From JAEZRQ01 sp049294415 (lineage in GTDB: Bacteria > Patescibacteriota > Patescibacteriia > Patescibacteriales > UBA12465): a DNA stretch of 5,777 nt. The notes under the pieces are model-generated. The model made no database searches, was not told where the DNA came from, and saw nothing but the letters and a program-made list of their open reading frames with translations. Of the stretch, positions 1 through 4,860 are shown piece by piece (the stretch's first letter is position 1; each line of letters begins with the position of its first letter). The stretch covers positions 1-5,777 of the forward strand of contig JBAQCS010000055.1 in the NCBI GenBank assembly GCA_049294415.1. The letters run 5' to 3'. The position numbers were made by a program, and so were the translations under genes.

Positions 1-924
1 GCCATGGCCACCTGGGGTGTTTATTTTGATTTAAGAAATATAGGAAATTTCGATTTTGTTGGCCGACATACTTCTAAATCAGAGCATGTTAGTAGTTTTG
101 GTGTTATCCAAATATTTCAATCCATTGGTTTTTTAATAGCACCAATATTAGTTGGCTTGCTAATAGCCGATGCCTTTAATTATAAACCACTTATATTAGC
201 TTGGATATTTTTAACCATCTCAGTCCTATTTTTTATAATATTATATTCCATCAAAGATAAGCATTTACCAGAGCCGGAAACTAAATACCATGAACGTAAA
301 AAGACCTGGAGAGGATTATTGCTCAATTGGGAAGATATAGGAAAAATATTATTTCCTGTTTTAATTCTCACGATGATGTTAAATTTTATTGATGCTTTTT
401 TCTGGACAATTGGACCAATTTTTGCTGAAAGTCTAACTGAATTAAAAAGTTTCTCTGGTTTCTTTATGACCGCTTATTCATTGCCATCATTATTAGTTGG
501 CTGGCTAATAGGATCACTAGCTAAAAAATATGGTAAAAAAAGAACTGCTTTCGTGGCTCTTTTTATTGGTGCTATCTTTTTATCAATGACCTACTTTATC
601 AACAATGGAATCTTATTAATACTTAATATCTTCGCAGCTTCATTTTTTATCTCCATGTCTTGGCCCTCGATTAACGGAGCTTATGCTGATTATATAAGTG
701 AAACACCTCATTATGAAAAAGAAATTACTGGACTAGAGGACTTCTTTACCAACTTAGGATATGTCTTAGGACCCATAACAGCTGGTTATATAGCTGACTA
801 TGTTGGCAACCGCGGTGCTTTTTCATTACTAGGAATTGCCGCTATTATCACCGCTATTATTTTAATAATAGTGACTCCTAAAAAAATAAATGTTAATAAG
901 CGATTAGAGGAAGTCAGGAGCTAA
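1..924 (+). CDS. MFS transporter, C-terminal part (5' end outside window)
   Basis: The product is a polytopic membrane protein that looks like the second part of a 12-helix major facilitator superfamily permease. Counting from the Met encoded at base 4, hydrophobic segments lie near residues 34-56, 63-83, 115-138, 149-172, 181-200, 202-222, 243-265 and 273-291, which would be helices 5-12. The loop GSLAKKYGKKR (170-180) is the cytoplasmic motif A equivalent between helices 8 and 9. The charged, poorly conserved stretch at 84-110 fits the central loop. The frame is open to base 1 and about four helices are missing, so the ATG at 4 is probably internal and the gene continues upstream. The substrate cannot be told; drug or sugar efflux-type MFS are possible. 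Unlike every other gene here it is on the plus strand, and it converges on the lipoprotein gene across a shared terminator. Confidence 0.85.
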   Translation, partial: AMATWGVYFDLRNIGNFDFVGRHTSKSEHVSSFGVIQIFQSIGFLIAPILVGLLIADAFNYKPLILAWIFLTISVLFFIILYSIKDKHLPEPETKYHERKKTWRGLLLNWEDIGKILFPVLILTMMLNFIDAFFWTIGPIFAESLTELKSFSGFFMTAYSLPSLLVGWLIGSLAKKYGKKRTAFVALFIGAIFLSMTYFINNGILLILNIFAASFFISMSWPSINGAYADYISETPHYEKEITGLEDFFTNLGYVLGPITAGYIADYVGNRGAFSLLGIAAIITAIILIIVTPKKINVNKRLEEVRS

Positions 925-944
925 TTTAAACCTTTTATCCAATA

Positions 945-977
945 AAAAAGCCACTCCTTTTTAGGTAGCGGCTTTTT
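945..977. terminator. Bidirectional terminator between convergent genes
   Basis: An inverted repeat has arms AAAAAGCC (945-952) and GGCTTTTT (970-977), extended inward by an imperfect CT/AG pairing. It is flanked by A-rich sequence on the left and T-rich sequence on the right. It lies 20 bases after the MFS stop codon and about 45 bases after the lipoprotein stop on the other strand, so it probably ends both transcripts. Confidence 0.75.
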
Positions 978-1021
978 GGTTTTTTACAACCTACATTTCA
1001 AATTTCTTTGAGGGCGACTGT

Positions 1022-1270
1022 TTATTTAACAAGATACTTTTTAACAGAATCACAGGGCACCCAGGTCCAGCTTATGCCATTTTGATCGGTGCTACCAGTT
1101 ACTCTGGTGGCCACAATGGCGTAACATAAACCAGTTTTTTCATCCTGAACATATTTTACCTTTTTTACGAATTCTTTTGCATACTCATCGGTGACCTCCG
1201 AAGGGTTTACTTTACAACTAACTACAAAAAAACAAACAACGGCGAAAATAATAACAGACATGGTTTTCAT
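1022..1270 (-). CDS. Small putative lipoprotein, 82 aa
   Basis: The N-terminus has a Lys, a hydrophobic stretch (residues 5-18) and a lipobox VVSC with Cys19, the pattern of a lipoprotein signal peptide cleaved by signal peptidase II and lipidated. The mature part is about 64 residues with two further cysteines (C49 in TGLCYAIVATR and C73 in WTWVPCDSV) that could form a disulfide. A KTGLCYA...W..VPC pattern is visible, but I cannot name the family. The ATG at 1270 has no clear Shine-Dalgarno site; a second Met lies at codon 4. The coding sequence looks noticeably richer in G and C than its neighbours, a possible sign of transfer. A consensus promoter at 1391-1419 sits about 120 bases upstream, with a long hairpin in the leader between. 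It is the last of the minus-strand cassettes. The lipoprotein call is fairly sure; function is unknown. Confidence 0.75.
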   Translation of the reverse strand: MKTMSVIIFAVVCFFVVSCKVNPSEVTDEYAKEFVKKVKYVQDEKTGLCYAIVATRVTGSTDQNGISWTWVPCDSVKKYLVK

Positions 1271-1297
1271 CTTACTGAAGGTTTTTAATTAATAATA

Positions 1298-1345
1298 TAT
1301 GAGTTATCTCAAATTCTTATACTTAAGAAGCTCAGATAACTCATA
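1298..1345. repeat. Long inverted repeat in the lipoprotein leader
   Basis: TATGAGTTATCT (1298-1309) and AGATAACTCATA (1334-1345) are perfect 12-bp inverted arms. Inside them TTCTTA and TAAGAA add a second pairing (about 1314-1319 and 1324-1329). The element lies in the presumed 5' untranslated leader of the lipoprotein gene, between the promoter at 1391-1419 and the start codon at 1270. It could be an RNA hairpin or a protein-binding site. It has no long U-run directly after it on the minus strand, so a plain terminator is less likely. Confidence 0.7.
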
Positions 1346-1390
1346 AAATATTAACAAAACCAATCTTGTTAAAGTTCTATACAACAAAAA

Positions 1391-1419
1391 AGTATACCAT
1401 AAGGTATACTTTTTGTCAA
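1391..1419 (-). promoter_or_regulatory. Consensus sigma70-type promoter for the lipoprotein gene
   Basis: On the minus strand TTGACA (1414-1419) is followed by a 17-bp spacer and TATACT (1391-1396), close to the ideal -35/-10 pair. The spacer and -10 box lie inside a 12-bp perfect palindrome (AAAAAGTATACC at 1387-1398, GGTATACTTTTT at 1403-1414). The palindrome could be an operator, or a terminator hairpin for transcription arriving from upstream. Transcription would start near 1384 and run toward 1270. Confidence 0.6.
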
Positions 1420-1455
1420 TATGCTCGGAGACCGAGATATAGTTGGAACGGTTTT
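1415..1455 (-). repeat. tRNA-Gln 3'-end-like junction repeat, copy 1
   Basis: The plus-strand core GCTCGGAGA (1423-1431) matches the last acceptor bases of the tRNA-Gln at 5535-5543 with one change (A for G). Seven bases later comes the shared arm with GTTGGAAC (1442-1449), at the same distance as in the copies at 2234 and 4769. On the other side is GTCAAT next to a hairpin, as at the real tRNA. It is too short and too altered to be a tRNA gene. I read it as a recombination scar or att-like site. Confidence 0.6.
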
Positions 1456-1469
1456 GGATAAATAAAAAA

Positions 1470-1489
1470 GGGGCGATTAATTTCGCCCC
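1470..1489 (-). terminator. Terminator of the 213-aa gene
   Basis: The arms GGGGCGA (1470-1476) and TCGCCCC (1483-1489) form a 7-bp GC-rich stem with a 6-base loop. Read on the minus strand the stem is followed by TTTTTTATT, the classic intrinsic terminator layout. It lies 19 bases after the stop codon at 1509. Confidence 0.85.
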
Positions 1490-1508
1490 CTATTTAAAAT
1501 TTTGTTTT

Positions 1509-2150
1509 TTAAGGAATAACAATTAGACTCTTTTTAGAGGTAATTAATGCCTGCATAGCTAAGCAAGCGTCATCAACACATTGATTAAAAGTCTTAATTT
1601 TAAAAGTTAACCCTTCGTTTATAGTCCCAAAATTTCGTTCTTTTGGACCTATTCCAATACCATCGAAAAATTTCTTACCACAATAGAAGGGTGAGGTTAA
1701 ATATCTATCGTATTCCCTAGCGGATACAAATGACATCGGGGTAGTGTTAAGATGAAGAATATTAATTCTTAGCCAATCAGAAATTTCCGGATGAATTCTC
1801 TGTTCAATGTAGAGATAGAATTTAAATCCACCATGCAGAGCAATCCCGTATTTAGGATCAAACCATTTAGATTCAATGGATATTTTCAAATCACCCATTC
1901 CTTCAAATCGTTTGTCTGTTAATTCGTATAGTTGTTTTCGATGATAACGATCATCTTTGTTTTCTTGTAAAGACAATCCCACGGAACTCATTTCACGATT
2001 AAACTCAAACATTTTAATTAACAGGCGATTTATTGCTGGTAATTTATGTTCATCGGCGTCTTCCAATGTCGGCATATCCTCTATTTTAGGGGACATAAGC
2101 ATGTGTAAACGGTGAAAATTTACAGTTTCTAATTCATCAATTTTTTCCAT
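1509..2150 (-). CDS. Hypothetical protein, 213 aa
   Basis: I do not recognise this protein. It appears soluble, with no signal peptide or membrane helix. The first 80 residues are charged and likely helical. A central part alternates hydrophobic residues in a beta-like way (LKISIESKWF at 88-97, ALHGGFKFYLYIEQR at 104-118, DWLRINILHL at 125-134). The C-terminal part contains a Gly-rich stretch near FFDGIGIGPKERNFG (161-175) and a CVDDAC pair (C191, C196). The start at 2150 is supported by AGGAG nine bases upstream, the best Shine-Dalgarno in the window. The gene forms a stand-alone cassette: the junction repeat and hairpin at 2202-2270 lie upstream, and its own terminator and another junction lie downstream. 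The frame is intact and the leader well formed, so the gene is probably real and expressed. Confidence 0.75.
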   Translation of the reverse strand: MEKIDELETVNFHRLHMLMSPKIEDMPTLEDADEHKLPAINRLLIKMFEFNREMSSVGLSLQENKDDRYHRKQLYELTDKRFEGMGDLKISIESKWFDPKYGIALHGGFKFYLYIEQRIHPEISDWLRINILHLNTTPMSFVSAREYDRYLTSPFYCGKKFFDGIGIGPKERNFGTINEGLTFKIKTFNQCVDDACLAMQALITSKKSLIVIP

Positions 2151-2165
2151 AGTTTTTTTCTCCTG

Positions 2166-2242
2166 TATTTTTAGTTGTTAATATTACTTATTTGTAAAAC
2201 AAAAATAGCACCAAAGGTGCTATTTTGTCAATTGCTCGGAGA
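2166..2242 (-). repeat. Near-duplicate of the tRNA-Gln downstream flank
   Basis: This stretch aligns with 5467-5543 over about 77 bases with few differences. It includes TATTTTTAG, TTGTTAATAT, the AAAATAGCACC hairpin, GTCAAT and the tRNA 3' core. Both copies run from the tRNA end to within about 15 bases of the following start codon (2150 and 5460), and then the genes are unrelated. It is therefore a shared leader module put in front of two different genes. Confidence 0.85.
2202..2231 (-). promoter_or_regulatory. Hairpin with embedded promoter-like boxes
   Basis: AAAATAGCACC (2202-2212) and GGTGCTATTTT (2216-2226) form a perfect 11-bp stem with an AAA loop. On the minus strand TTGACA (2226-2231) lies before the hairpin, and TATTTT (2202-2207) follows after an 18-bp spacer, giving a promoter candidate for the 213-aa gene. 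The -10 match is weak (4 of 6). The same hairpin ends in a T-run, so it may instead, or also, be a terminator. Confidence 0.45.
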
Positions 2243-2270
2243 CTGGGGCAAGATTGGAACTTTTTTGTAA
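2227..2270 (-). repeat. tRNA-Gln 3'-end-like junction repeat, copy 2
   Basis: The plus-strand core GCTCGGAGA is at 2234-2242. Seven bases further on, 2250-2270 is identical to 4785-4805, ending ATTGGAACTTTTTTGTAA. Left of the core the sequence matches the flank of the real tRNA; right of it, it matches copy 4. Read on the minus strand, GTTCCAATC recalls a T-loop (GTTCGAATC), but the T-stem no longer pairs. I infer a recombination junction rather than a tRNA. Confidence 0.7.
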
Positions 2271-2277
2271 ATCTGCT

Positions 2278-2305
2278 AAGTCTCGAATAACTCATAGTGA
2301 GACTT
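2278..2305. repeat. Inverted repeat downstream of the zinc-ribbon gene
   Basis: AAGTCTC (2278-2284) and GAGACTT (2299-2305) are perfect 7-bp arms around a 14-base loop. The loop contains ATAACTCATA (2287-2296), which is also found in the lipoprotein leader at 1336-1345. There is no U-run directly after it on the minus strand, so it is at best a weak terminator for the gene ending at 2385. It could be a processing site. Confidence 0.45.
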
Positions 2306-2384
2306 CTTGAGGATTTTCATTATTTTAAGTTTTAGCATTTTGACGTCTTTAGAAAAATAGGTCGATATCTATGAATGTGAATAC

Positions 2385-3077
2385 CTAAAGAGATGGACGC
2401 ATGCCATTAGGATTAAATGAATTTTTACAGGATAAACAGATTCTAGGAGGAATTTGCTCTTCTTTCCAGTAATAATTATAATTTTCAGAAATTACTAGAT
2501 TGCGTGGTAAGCATTCTGAACAGGTATTTGATAATATTTCTGGGTCAATATTTTCTGGATCTCCTTCATAACCTGATTGAATCATCACACTAATTTCGGT
2601 TTGTTTTGGATATGTAGTAATGAGCCATTGGTCAAAGTTACTTGTTATTTCGCTATCTATCTCTTTAAAAATATTATCGAGAGCATGTTCCCCTTTTTCT
2701 AGTCCACAATTCAAAGACCATACTACTCCATTTTCTGGATATTTTAATTTATCCAATTTAATATCTTTTAATTCATATTCCTCAATTCGTATATTAATCT
2801 CATCAGTCAAGCTGTTTTTTTCTGAAAAAATAATCTTTTCATATATAGTTCCGAATCTGTGTCCGCATCCTTTAAGCTTTTCAATATCTGCATACTCACT
2901 ATTTTTAAAGATAAGGTATGCTTTCATATGGAATTCAAACGCAGTAAAAAGACAGTACGTTGCAGGCAAAAGAGTCTCAGCTTCTTTAGAGGCATTATTC
3001 CATATTGCTAGCCATGTCCTTCCTTCATTTAAAAGTTGCAATGGTGTGATTTTTCCTATCCCGCCAAATTCCTTCAT
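2385..3077 (-). CDS. HEPN-like protein with C-terminal zinc ribbon, 230 aa
   Basis: The N-terminal half is helical. The stretch LLPATYCLFTAFEFHMKAYLIF (37-58) followed by GCGHRFGTIYEKI (70-82) recalls the first HEPN helices, where an E...K.. face is followed by a GH(D/R) turn. I see no R-x4-6-H catalytic motif, so if it is a HEPN domain it is likely non-catalytic. The C-terminus holds two CxxC pairs (C186/C189 and C214/C217) spaced like a zinc ribbon, suggesting nucleic-acid or protein binding. The start at 3077 lies 5 bases after the stop of the upstream HEPN gene, so the two form an operon and are probably translated together; there is no clear Shine-Dalgarno site. A partner, inhibitor or effector-recruitment role for the upstream protein is plausible but is inference. 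The zinc-ribbon reading is firmer than the HEPN reading. Confidence 0.7.
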   Translation of the reverse strand: MKEFGGIGKITPLQLLNEGRTWLAIWNNASKEAETLLPATYCLFTAFEFHMKAYLIFKNSEYADIEKLKGCGHRFGTIYEKIIFSEKNSLTDEINIRIEEYELKDIKLDKLKYPENGVVWSLNCGLEKGEHALDNIFKEIDSEITSNFDQWLITTYPKQTEISVMIQSGYEGDPENIDPEILSNTCSECLPRNLVISENYNYYWKEEQIPPRICLSCKNSFNPNGMRPSL

Positions 3078-3082
3078 ATTTT

Positions 3083-3667
3083 TTATAAATTAATATTTTT
3101 TATTTCTTCTTTTTCTTCATTACTTAATGAGGACCAAATTTTAGATTTAGATAAATTCATTTCTGAAGTGTTTAATGTAAAATAATACATCAACAAATCG
3201 CTCCTAACTTCTTTCAATAATAAGCTTTTTTCATTAAATTTTAAATCTTCTATTCTGCCATGACCAACATCATCTCTTAATTTTTTTAATTTCCACAATA
3301 AATTAACGTGTTCTATTTTTCCAAATAATTGCTCTAAAATAAATATTCTATCTCCAAATGTTGTATTGTTTGGTGTGTAATCTTTATCTTCAACATCTAT
3401 TTTGTTTGTCTTTATTTTAAACACATCTTTAATAAATTTGACTATTTGTATGTTATCTCCATTGTTATAAAGTGTTTTTGTTGAATTCCACGACTCCTTC
3501 AGAATTGAATCGAGGTCTTTTTCTGCCATATAACAGAGCCAAAAGACAAAAGAAACTGTTTCTATTTGATTATCATCTAGTTTTAACGCTCCTTTTGATA
3601 TTGTTTTTGACAGATTATCTTCTGCATCAATAATTTCTTTAACGAGTTCAAAAATATTATTATTCAT
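3083..3667 (-). CDS. Putative HEPN-domain protein, 194 aa
   Basis: This all-helical soluble protein has the motif KKLRDDVGHGRIEDL (128-142), in which R131-x4-H136 matches the R-x4-6-H signature of HEPN RNases. That motif provides the catalytic site of many toxins and abortive-infection proteins. An N-terminal helix pair (about 1-62, with SFVFWLCYMAEKDLDSIL) would form the other half of the bundle. A charged linker (85-103) and a C-terminal helix rich in Lys and Glu follow. Family knowledge suggests RNA cleavage or, where inactive, regulation; the target is unknown. It is the first gene of a two-gene operon with the zinc-ribbon protein 5 bases downstream. A weak purine-rich AAAGAAAAA precedes the ATG. 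A HEPN-containing defence or toxin-antitoxin pair is my best guess. The motif is clear, but the family is not certain without a profile search. Confidence 0.75.
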   Translation of the reverse strand: MNNNIFELVKEIIDAEDNLSKTISKGALKLDDNQIETVSFVFWLCYMAEKDLDSILKESWNSTKTLYNNGDNIQIVKFIKDVFKIKTNKIDVEDKDYTPNNTTFGDRIFILEQLFGKIEHVNLLWKLKKLRDDVGHGRIEDLKFNEKSLLLKEVRSDLLMYYFTLNTSEMNLSKSKIWSSLSNEEKEEIKNINL

Positions 3668-3683
3668 ATTTTTCTTTATTTTT

Positions 3684-3712
3684 AAAATACCACAGACATC
3701 TCAAAATAGCAA
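3684..3712 (-). promoter_or_regulatory. Candidate promoter of the HEPN operon
   Basis: On the minus strand TTGCTA (3707-3712), a 17-bp spacer and TATTTT (3684-3689) form a partial -35/-10 pair with 4 of 6 matches each. The spacing is ideal. It would place the transcript start about 10 bases before the ATG at 3667, giving a very short leader. The -35 box overlaps one of two TAGCAAAA repeats. The evidence is modest. Confidence 0.35.
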
Positions 3713-3866
3713 AAGTTAGCAAAATCATCATTAGCTTTAATTTACGCCAAAATTTAGCTATGACGCCAGAAAAAATCAAAGAAAAATACAGGTCTTTTGG
3801 CTAGTTTTGTTATTGTTTATAATTATATAGATTTTCTTGAAAAATAAAACTTTAATTTAAACAATA

Positions 3867-3895
3867 AAAAAACAGACTACAAAAGTCTGTTTTTT
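3867..3895. terminator. Bidirectional hairpin of junction 3
   Basis: AAAAAACAGACT (3867-3878) and AGTCTGTTTTTT (3884-3895) form a perfect 12-bp stem with a 5-base loop, giving an A-run, stem and T-run in both directions. It occupies the same place, next to a tRNA-like 3' end, as the hairpins at 1387 and 2202, but the stem sequence is different. No TTGACA is present, so here only a terminator role is supported. Confidence 0.7.
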
Positions 3896-3897
3896 AT

Positions 3898-3924
3898 TGC
3901 TCCCCGTGTCGGCCCAGTACCAAT
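3898..3924 (-). repeat. tRNA-like 3' end of a different type, junction 3
   Basis: On the minus strand this reads ATTGG, a 7-base loop, CCGAC, a 7-base segment ACGGGGA, then GCA. That is the 5-7-5-7 geometry of a T-arm plus acceptor strand, with four of five T-stem pairs intact. The plus-strand beginning TGCTCCCCGTGTCGG is typical of the 3' ends of some bacterial tRNAs, but not of the tRNA-Gln here. The T-loop (TACTGGG) is not canonical and no D-arm, anticodon arm or 5' acceptor strand is seen. It is a remnant or mimic, not a gene. Confidence 0.5.
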
Positions 3925-4001
3925 CAACTAGAGACTTCTAAGGGGTTTTAAAGAATATTTCTTGGGGTAAAATAACAGGATTCGGTCGGGCAAAAATTAT
4001 T

Positions 4002-4625
4002 TTAAAAAAAATATTTTTCAGCATTTAAGAGGCAATCTTTCATTGAAGGAGAAATTCCCAAATATACTTCTTCAAGTATTATATCCATATTCTTCTCTTT
4101 TAATGCCTTGAGTGTTAGAGCTATTAATCTGTGGTTGCCCTCTATACAGGTGAGAGGCGAGCTAATTCCCGATGCTATAAAAACTAATTTATCATTAATT
4201 TTTCCGGCATCAATCGATAATTCCATTTCTTTTATACGATCAATATGCTCCTTGCTTTCCATATTCCAATTTTCTTCGTTCAAACTATCTATTAATTTGC
4301 ATGAACCTTTTGTCATTTTAGAAACCCAACCATTTCTCATCGGAATAAGAAAAATGCGATCAATATCTTCTTTTCTAAAATCCGTAATATGCCACTCTAT
4401 ATTTTTAGGCAACTTATCGATGATACCACCACGATTAGCGATAAGCAATTCTAACCTAATCTTATTTTCTTCTAGACTAGATATGTCTGGATTATTAATA
4501 ATCTTTTCCGGTATTAGTTGTCTTCTCCCATCATAAAAAGGATAATGCCATTCGTCTTTTAACCACATGGCCACTATTTTTTCAAATGTTACTTTTTCCT
4601 TCAATTCTTTATTCGTCCAAATCAT
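4002..4625 (-). CDS. Hypothetical protein with ParB-like EGNHR motif, 207 aa
   Basis: This is a soluble protein of mixed helix and strand. Residues 157-170 read PLTCIEGNHRLIAL, resembling the GxHR-xxA signature of ParB/sulfiredoxin-fold domains, where the loop binds a nucleotide phosphate. After a helix comes EEVYLGISPSMKD (185-197), a strand and turn that often follow this motif in ParB-like stand-alone proteins. The N-terminal 100 residues (WHYPFYDGRRQLIPEKI at 26-42, IEWHITDFRKEDIDRIFLI at 76-94) are unfamiliar. No HTH DNA-binding domain is seen, so chromosome partitioning is unlikely. An NTP-dependent or regulatory role is possible but unproven. The start at 4625 has no Shine-Dalgarno site; TAAAAATA lies just upstream. 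It is a single-gene cassette between junctions 3 and 4. Confidence 0.7.
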   Translation of the reverse strand: MIWTNKELKEKVTFEKIVAMWLKDEWHYPFYDGRRQLIPEKIINNPDISSLEENKIRLELLIANRGGIIDKLPKNIEWHITDFRKEDIDRIFLIPMRNGWVSKMTKGSCKLIDSLNEENWNMESKEHIDRIKEMELSIDAGKINDKLVFIASGISSPLTCIEGNHRLIALTLKALKEKNMDIILEEVYLGISPSMKDCLLNAEKYFF

Positions 4626-4651
4626 AACTATTTTTAGTATTTTATATCCTA

Positions 4652-4680
4652 ATATTATCTTAAGATTAACAGAAAATCAA
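4652..4680 (-). promoter_or_regulatory. Candidate promoter of the EGNHR-motif gene
   Basis: On the minus strand TTGATT (4675-4680), a 17-bp spacer and TAATAT (4652-4657) make a moderate -35/-10 pair (4 of 6 matches each) 27 bases before the start codon at 4625. It lies just inside the cassette from hairpin 4685-4713. Confidence 0.35.
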
Positions 4681-4684
4681 ATAC

Positions 4685-4713
4685 AAAAAACACCTCTTTT
4701 AGAAGTGTCTTTT
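4685..4713. terminator. Imperfect hairpin of junction 4
   Basis: ACAC-C-TCT (4690-4697) pairs with AGA-A-GTGT (4701-4708) around a TTT loop with one C/A mismatch. It is flanked by an A-run at 4685-4689 and by T-residues at 4710-4713. It sits next to a GCTC (4714-4717), as the other junction hairpins sit next to the tRNA core. It is probably a weak bidirectional terminator. Confidence 0.5.
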
Positions 4714-4734
4714 GCTCAAAATATTTCCTTTTGA

Positions 4735-4756
4735 CGTGTGTCGGTCACGACGCACG
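4735..4756. repeat. GC-rich palindrome inside junction 4
   Basis: CGTGTGTCG (4735-4743) and CGACGCACG (4748-4756) form a 9-bp stem, one pair being G-T, around GTCA. The element stands out as GC-rich in an AT-rich intergenic region. It lies between two GCTC words (4714 and 4769). It shares CCGACAC (minus strand) with the T-arm remnant of junction 3. Confidence 0.65.
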
Positions 4757-4762
4757 AAACAT

Positions 4763-4805
4763 GTATTTGCTCGGGGATAGGGATAAGATTGGAACTTTTT
4801 TGTAA
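4763..4805 (-). repeat. tRNA-Gln 3'-end-like junction repeat, copy 4
   Basis: The plus-strand core GCTCGGGGA (4769-4777) is identical to the tRNA-Gln core at 5535-5543. Seven bases later 4785-4805 is identical to 2250-2270. The sequence left of the core does not match the tRNA flank directly; about 50 bases of other sequence separate it from the junction hairpin. Confidence 0.7.
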
Positions 4806-4811
4806 TAAAAA

Positions 4812-4836
4812 AGTCGCTTGTTTAATTCAAGCGACT
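4812..4836 (-). terminator. Terminator of the 199-aa gene
   Basis: AGTCGCTTG (4812-4820) and CAAGCGACT (4828-4836) form a perfect 9-bp stem with a 7-base loop. On the minus strand it is followed by TTTTTATTAC, so it is a strong intrinsic terminator. It lies 24 bases after the stop codon at 4861 and directly before junction copy 4. Confidence 0.85.
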
Positions 4837-4860
4837 CTTAAAAAACTATGTCCAAACCAA

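Larger units (their letters stand above)
3668..4001. other. 334-base intergenic stretch between cassettes
   Basis: No convincing gene is seen. The right part holds junction 3 (hairpin at 3867-3895 and tRNA-like T-arm at 3898-3924). The left part holds the upstream region of the HEPN operon, with two TAGCAAAA copies (from 3707 and 3716) and scattered TTAGC words. A 14-codon open frame at 3760-3804 (+) is too short to support. The last 60 bases before 4002 are A/T-rich and contain no clean terminator for the gene ending there. Confidence 0.6.

Noticed and set aside
180..371. Minus-strand frame inside the transporter gene
   Set aside because: It is antisense to a clear multi-helix membrane protein and has no supporting signals.
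2227..2270. Functional tRNA or complete tRNA pseudogene at the junction copies
   Set aside because: Only the acceptor 3' strand is well kept. The T-stem no longer pairs, and no anticodon arm, D-arm or matching 5' acceptor strand is visible.
2620..3093. Long open frame on the plus strand opposite the zinc-ribbon gene
   Set aside because: Its protein has low-complexity, Ser/Phe/Ile-rich composition typical of an antisense shadow. The minus-strand frame has CxxC motifs and operon context.
3760..3804. Short plus-strand frame starting ATGACGCCAG
   Set aside because: It has only 14 codons, no Shine-Dalgarno site or promoter, and lies in a repeat-rich intergenic stretch.
4108..4536. Open frame on the plus strand opposite the EGNHR gene
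   Set aside because: It is antisense shadow composition with no start signals; the minus-strand protein has a recognisable motif.
1415..4805. Junction repeats as integron attC sites
   Set aside because: The GTTGGAAC/ATTGGAAC arm does not fit the GTTRRRY core, there is no paired inverse core at the other end, and no integron integrase is present. The tRNA origin explains the core better.
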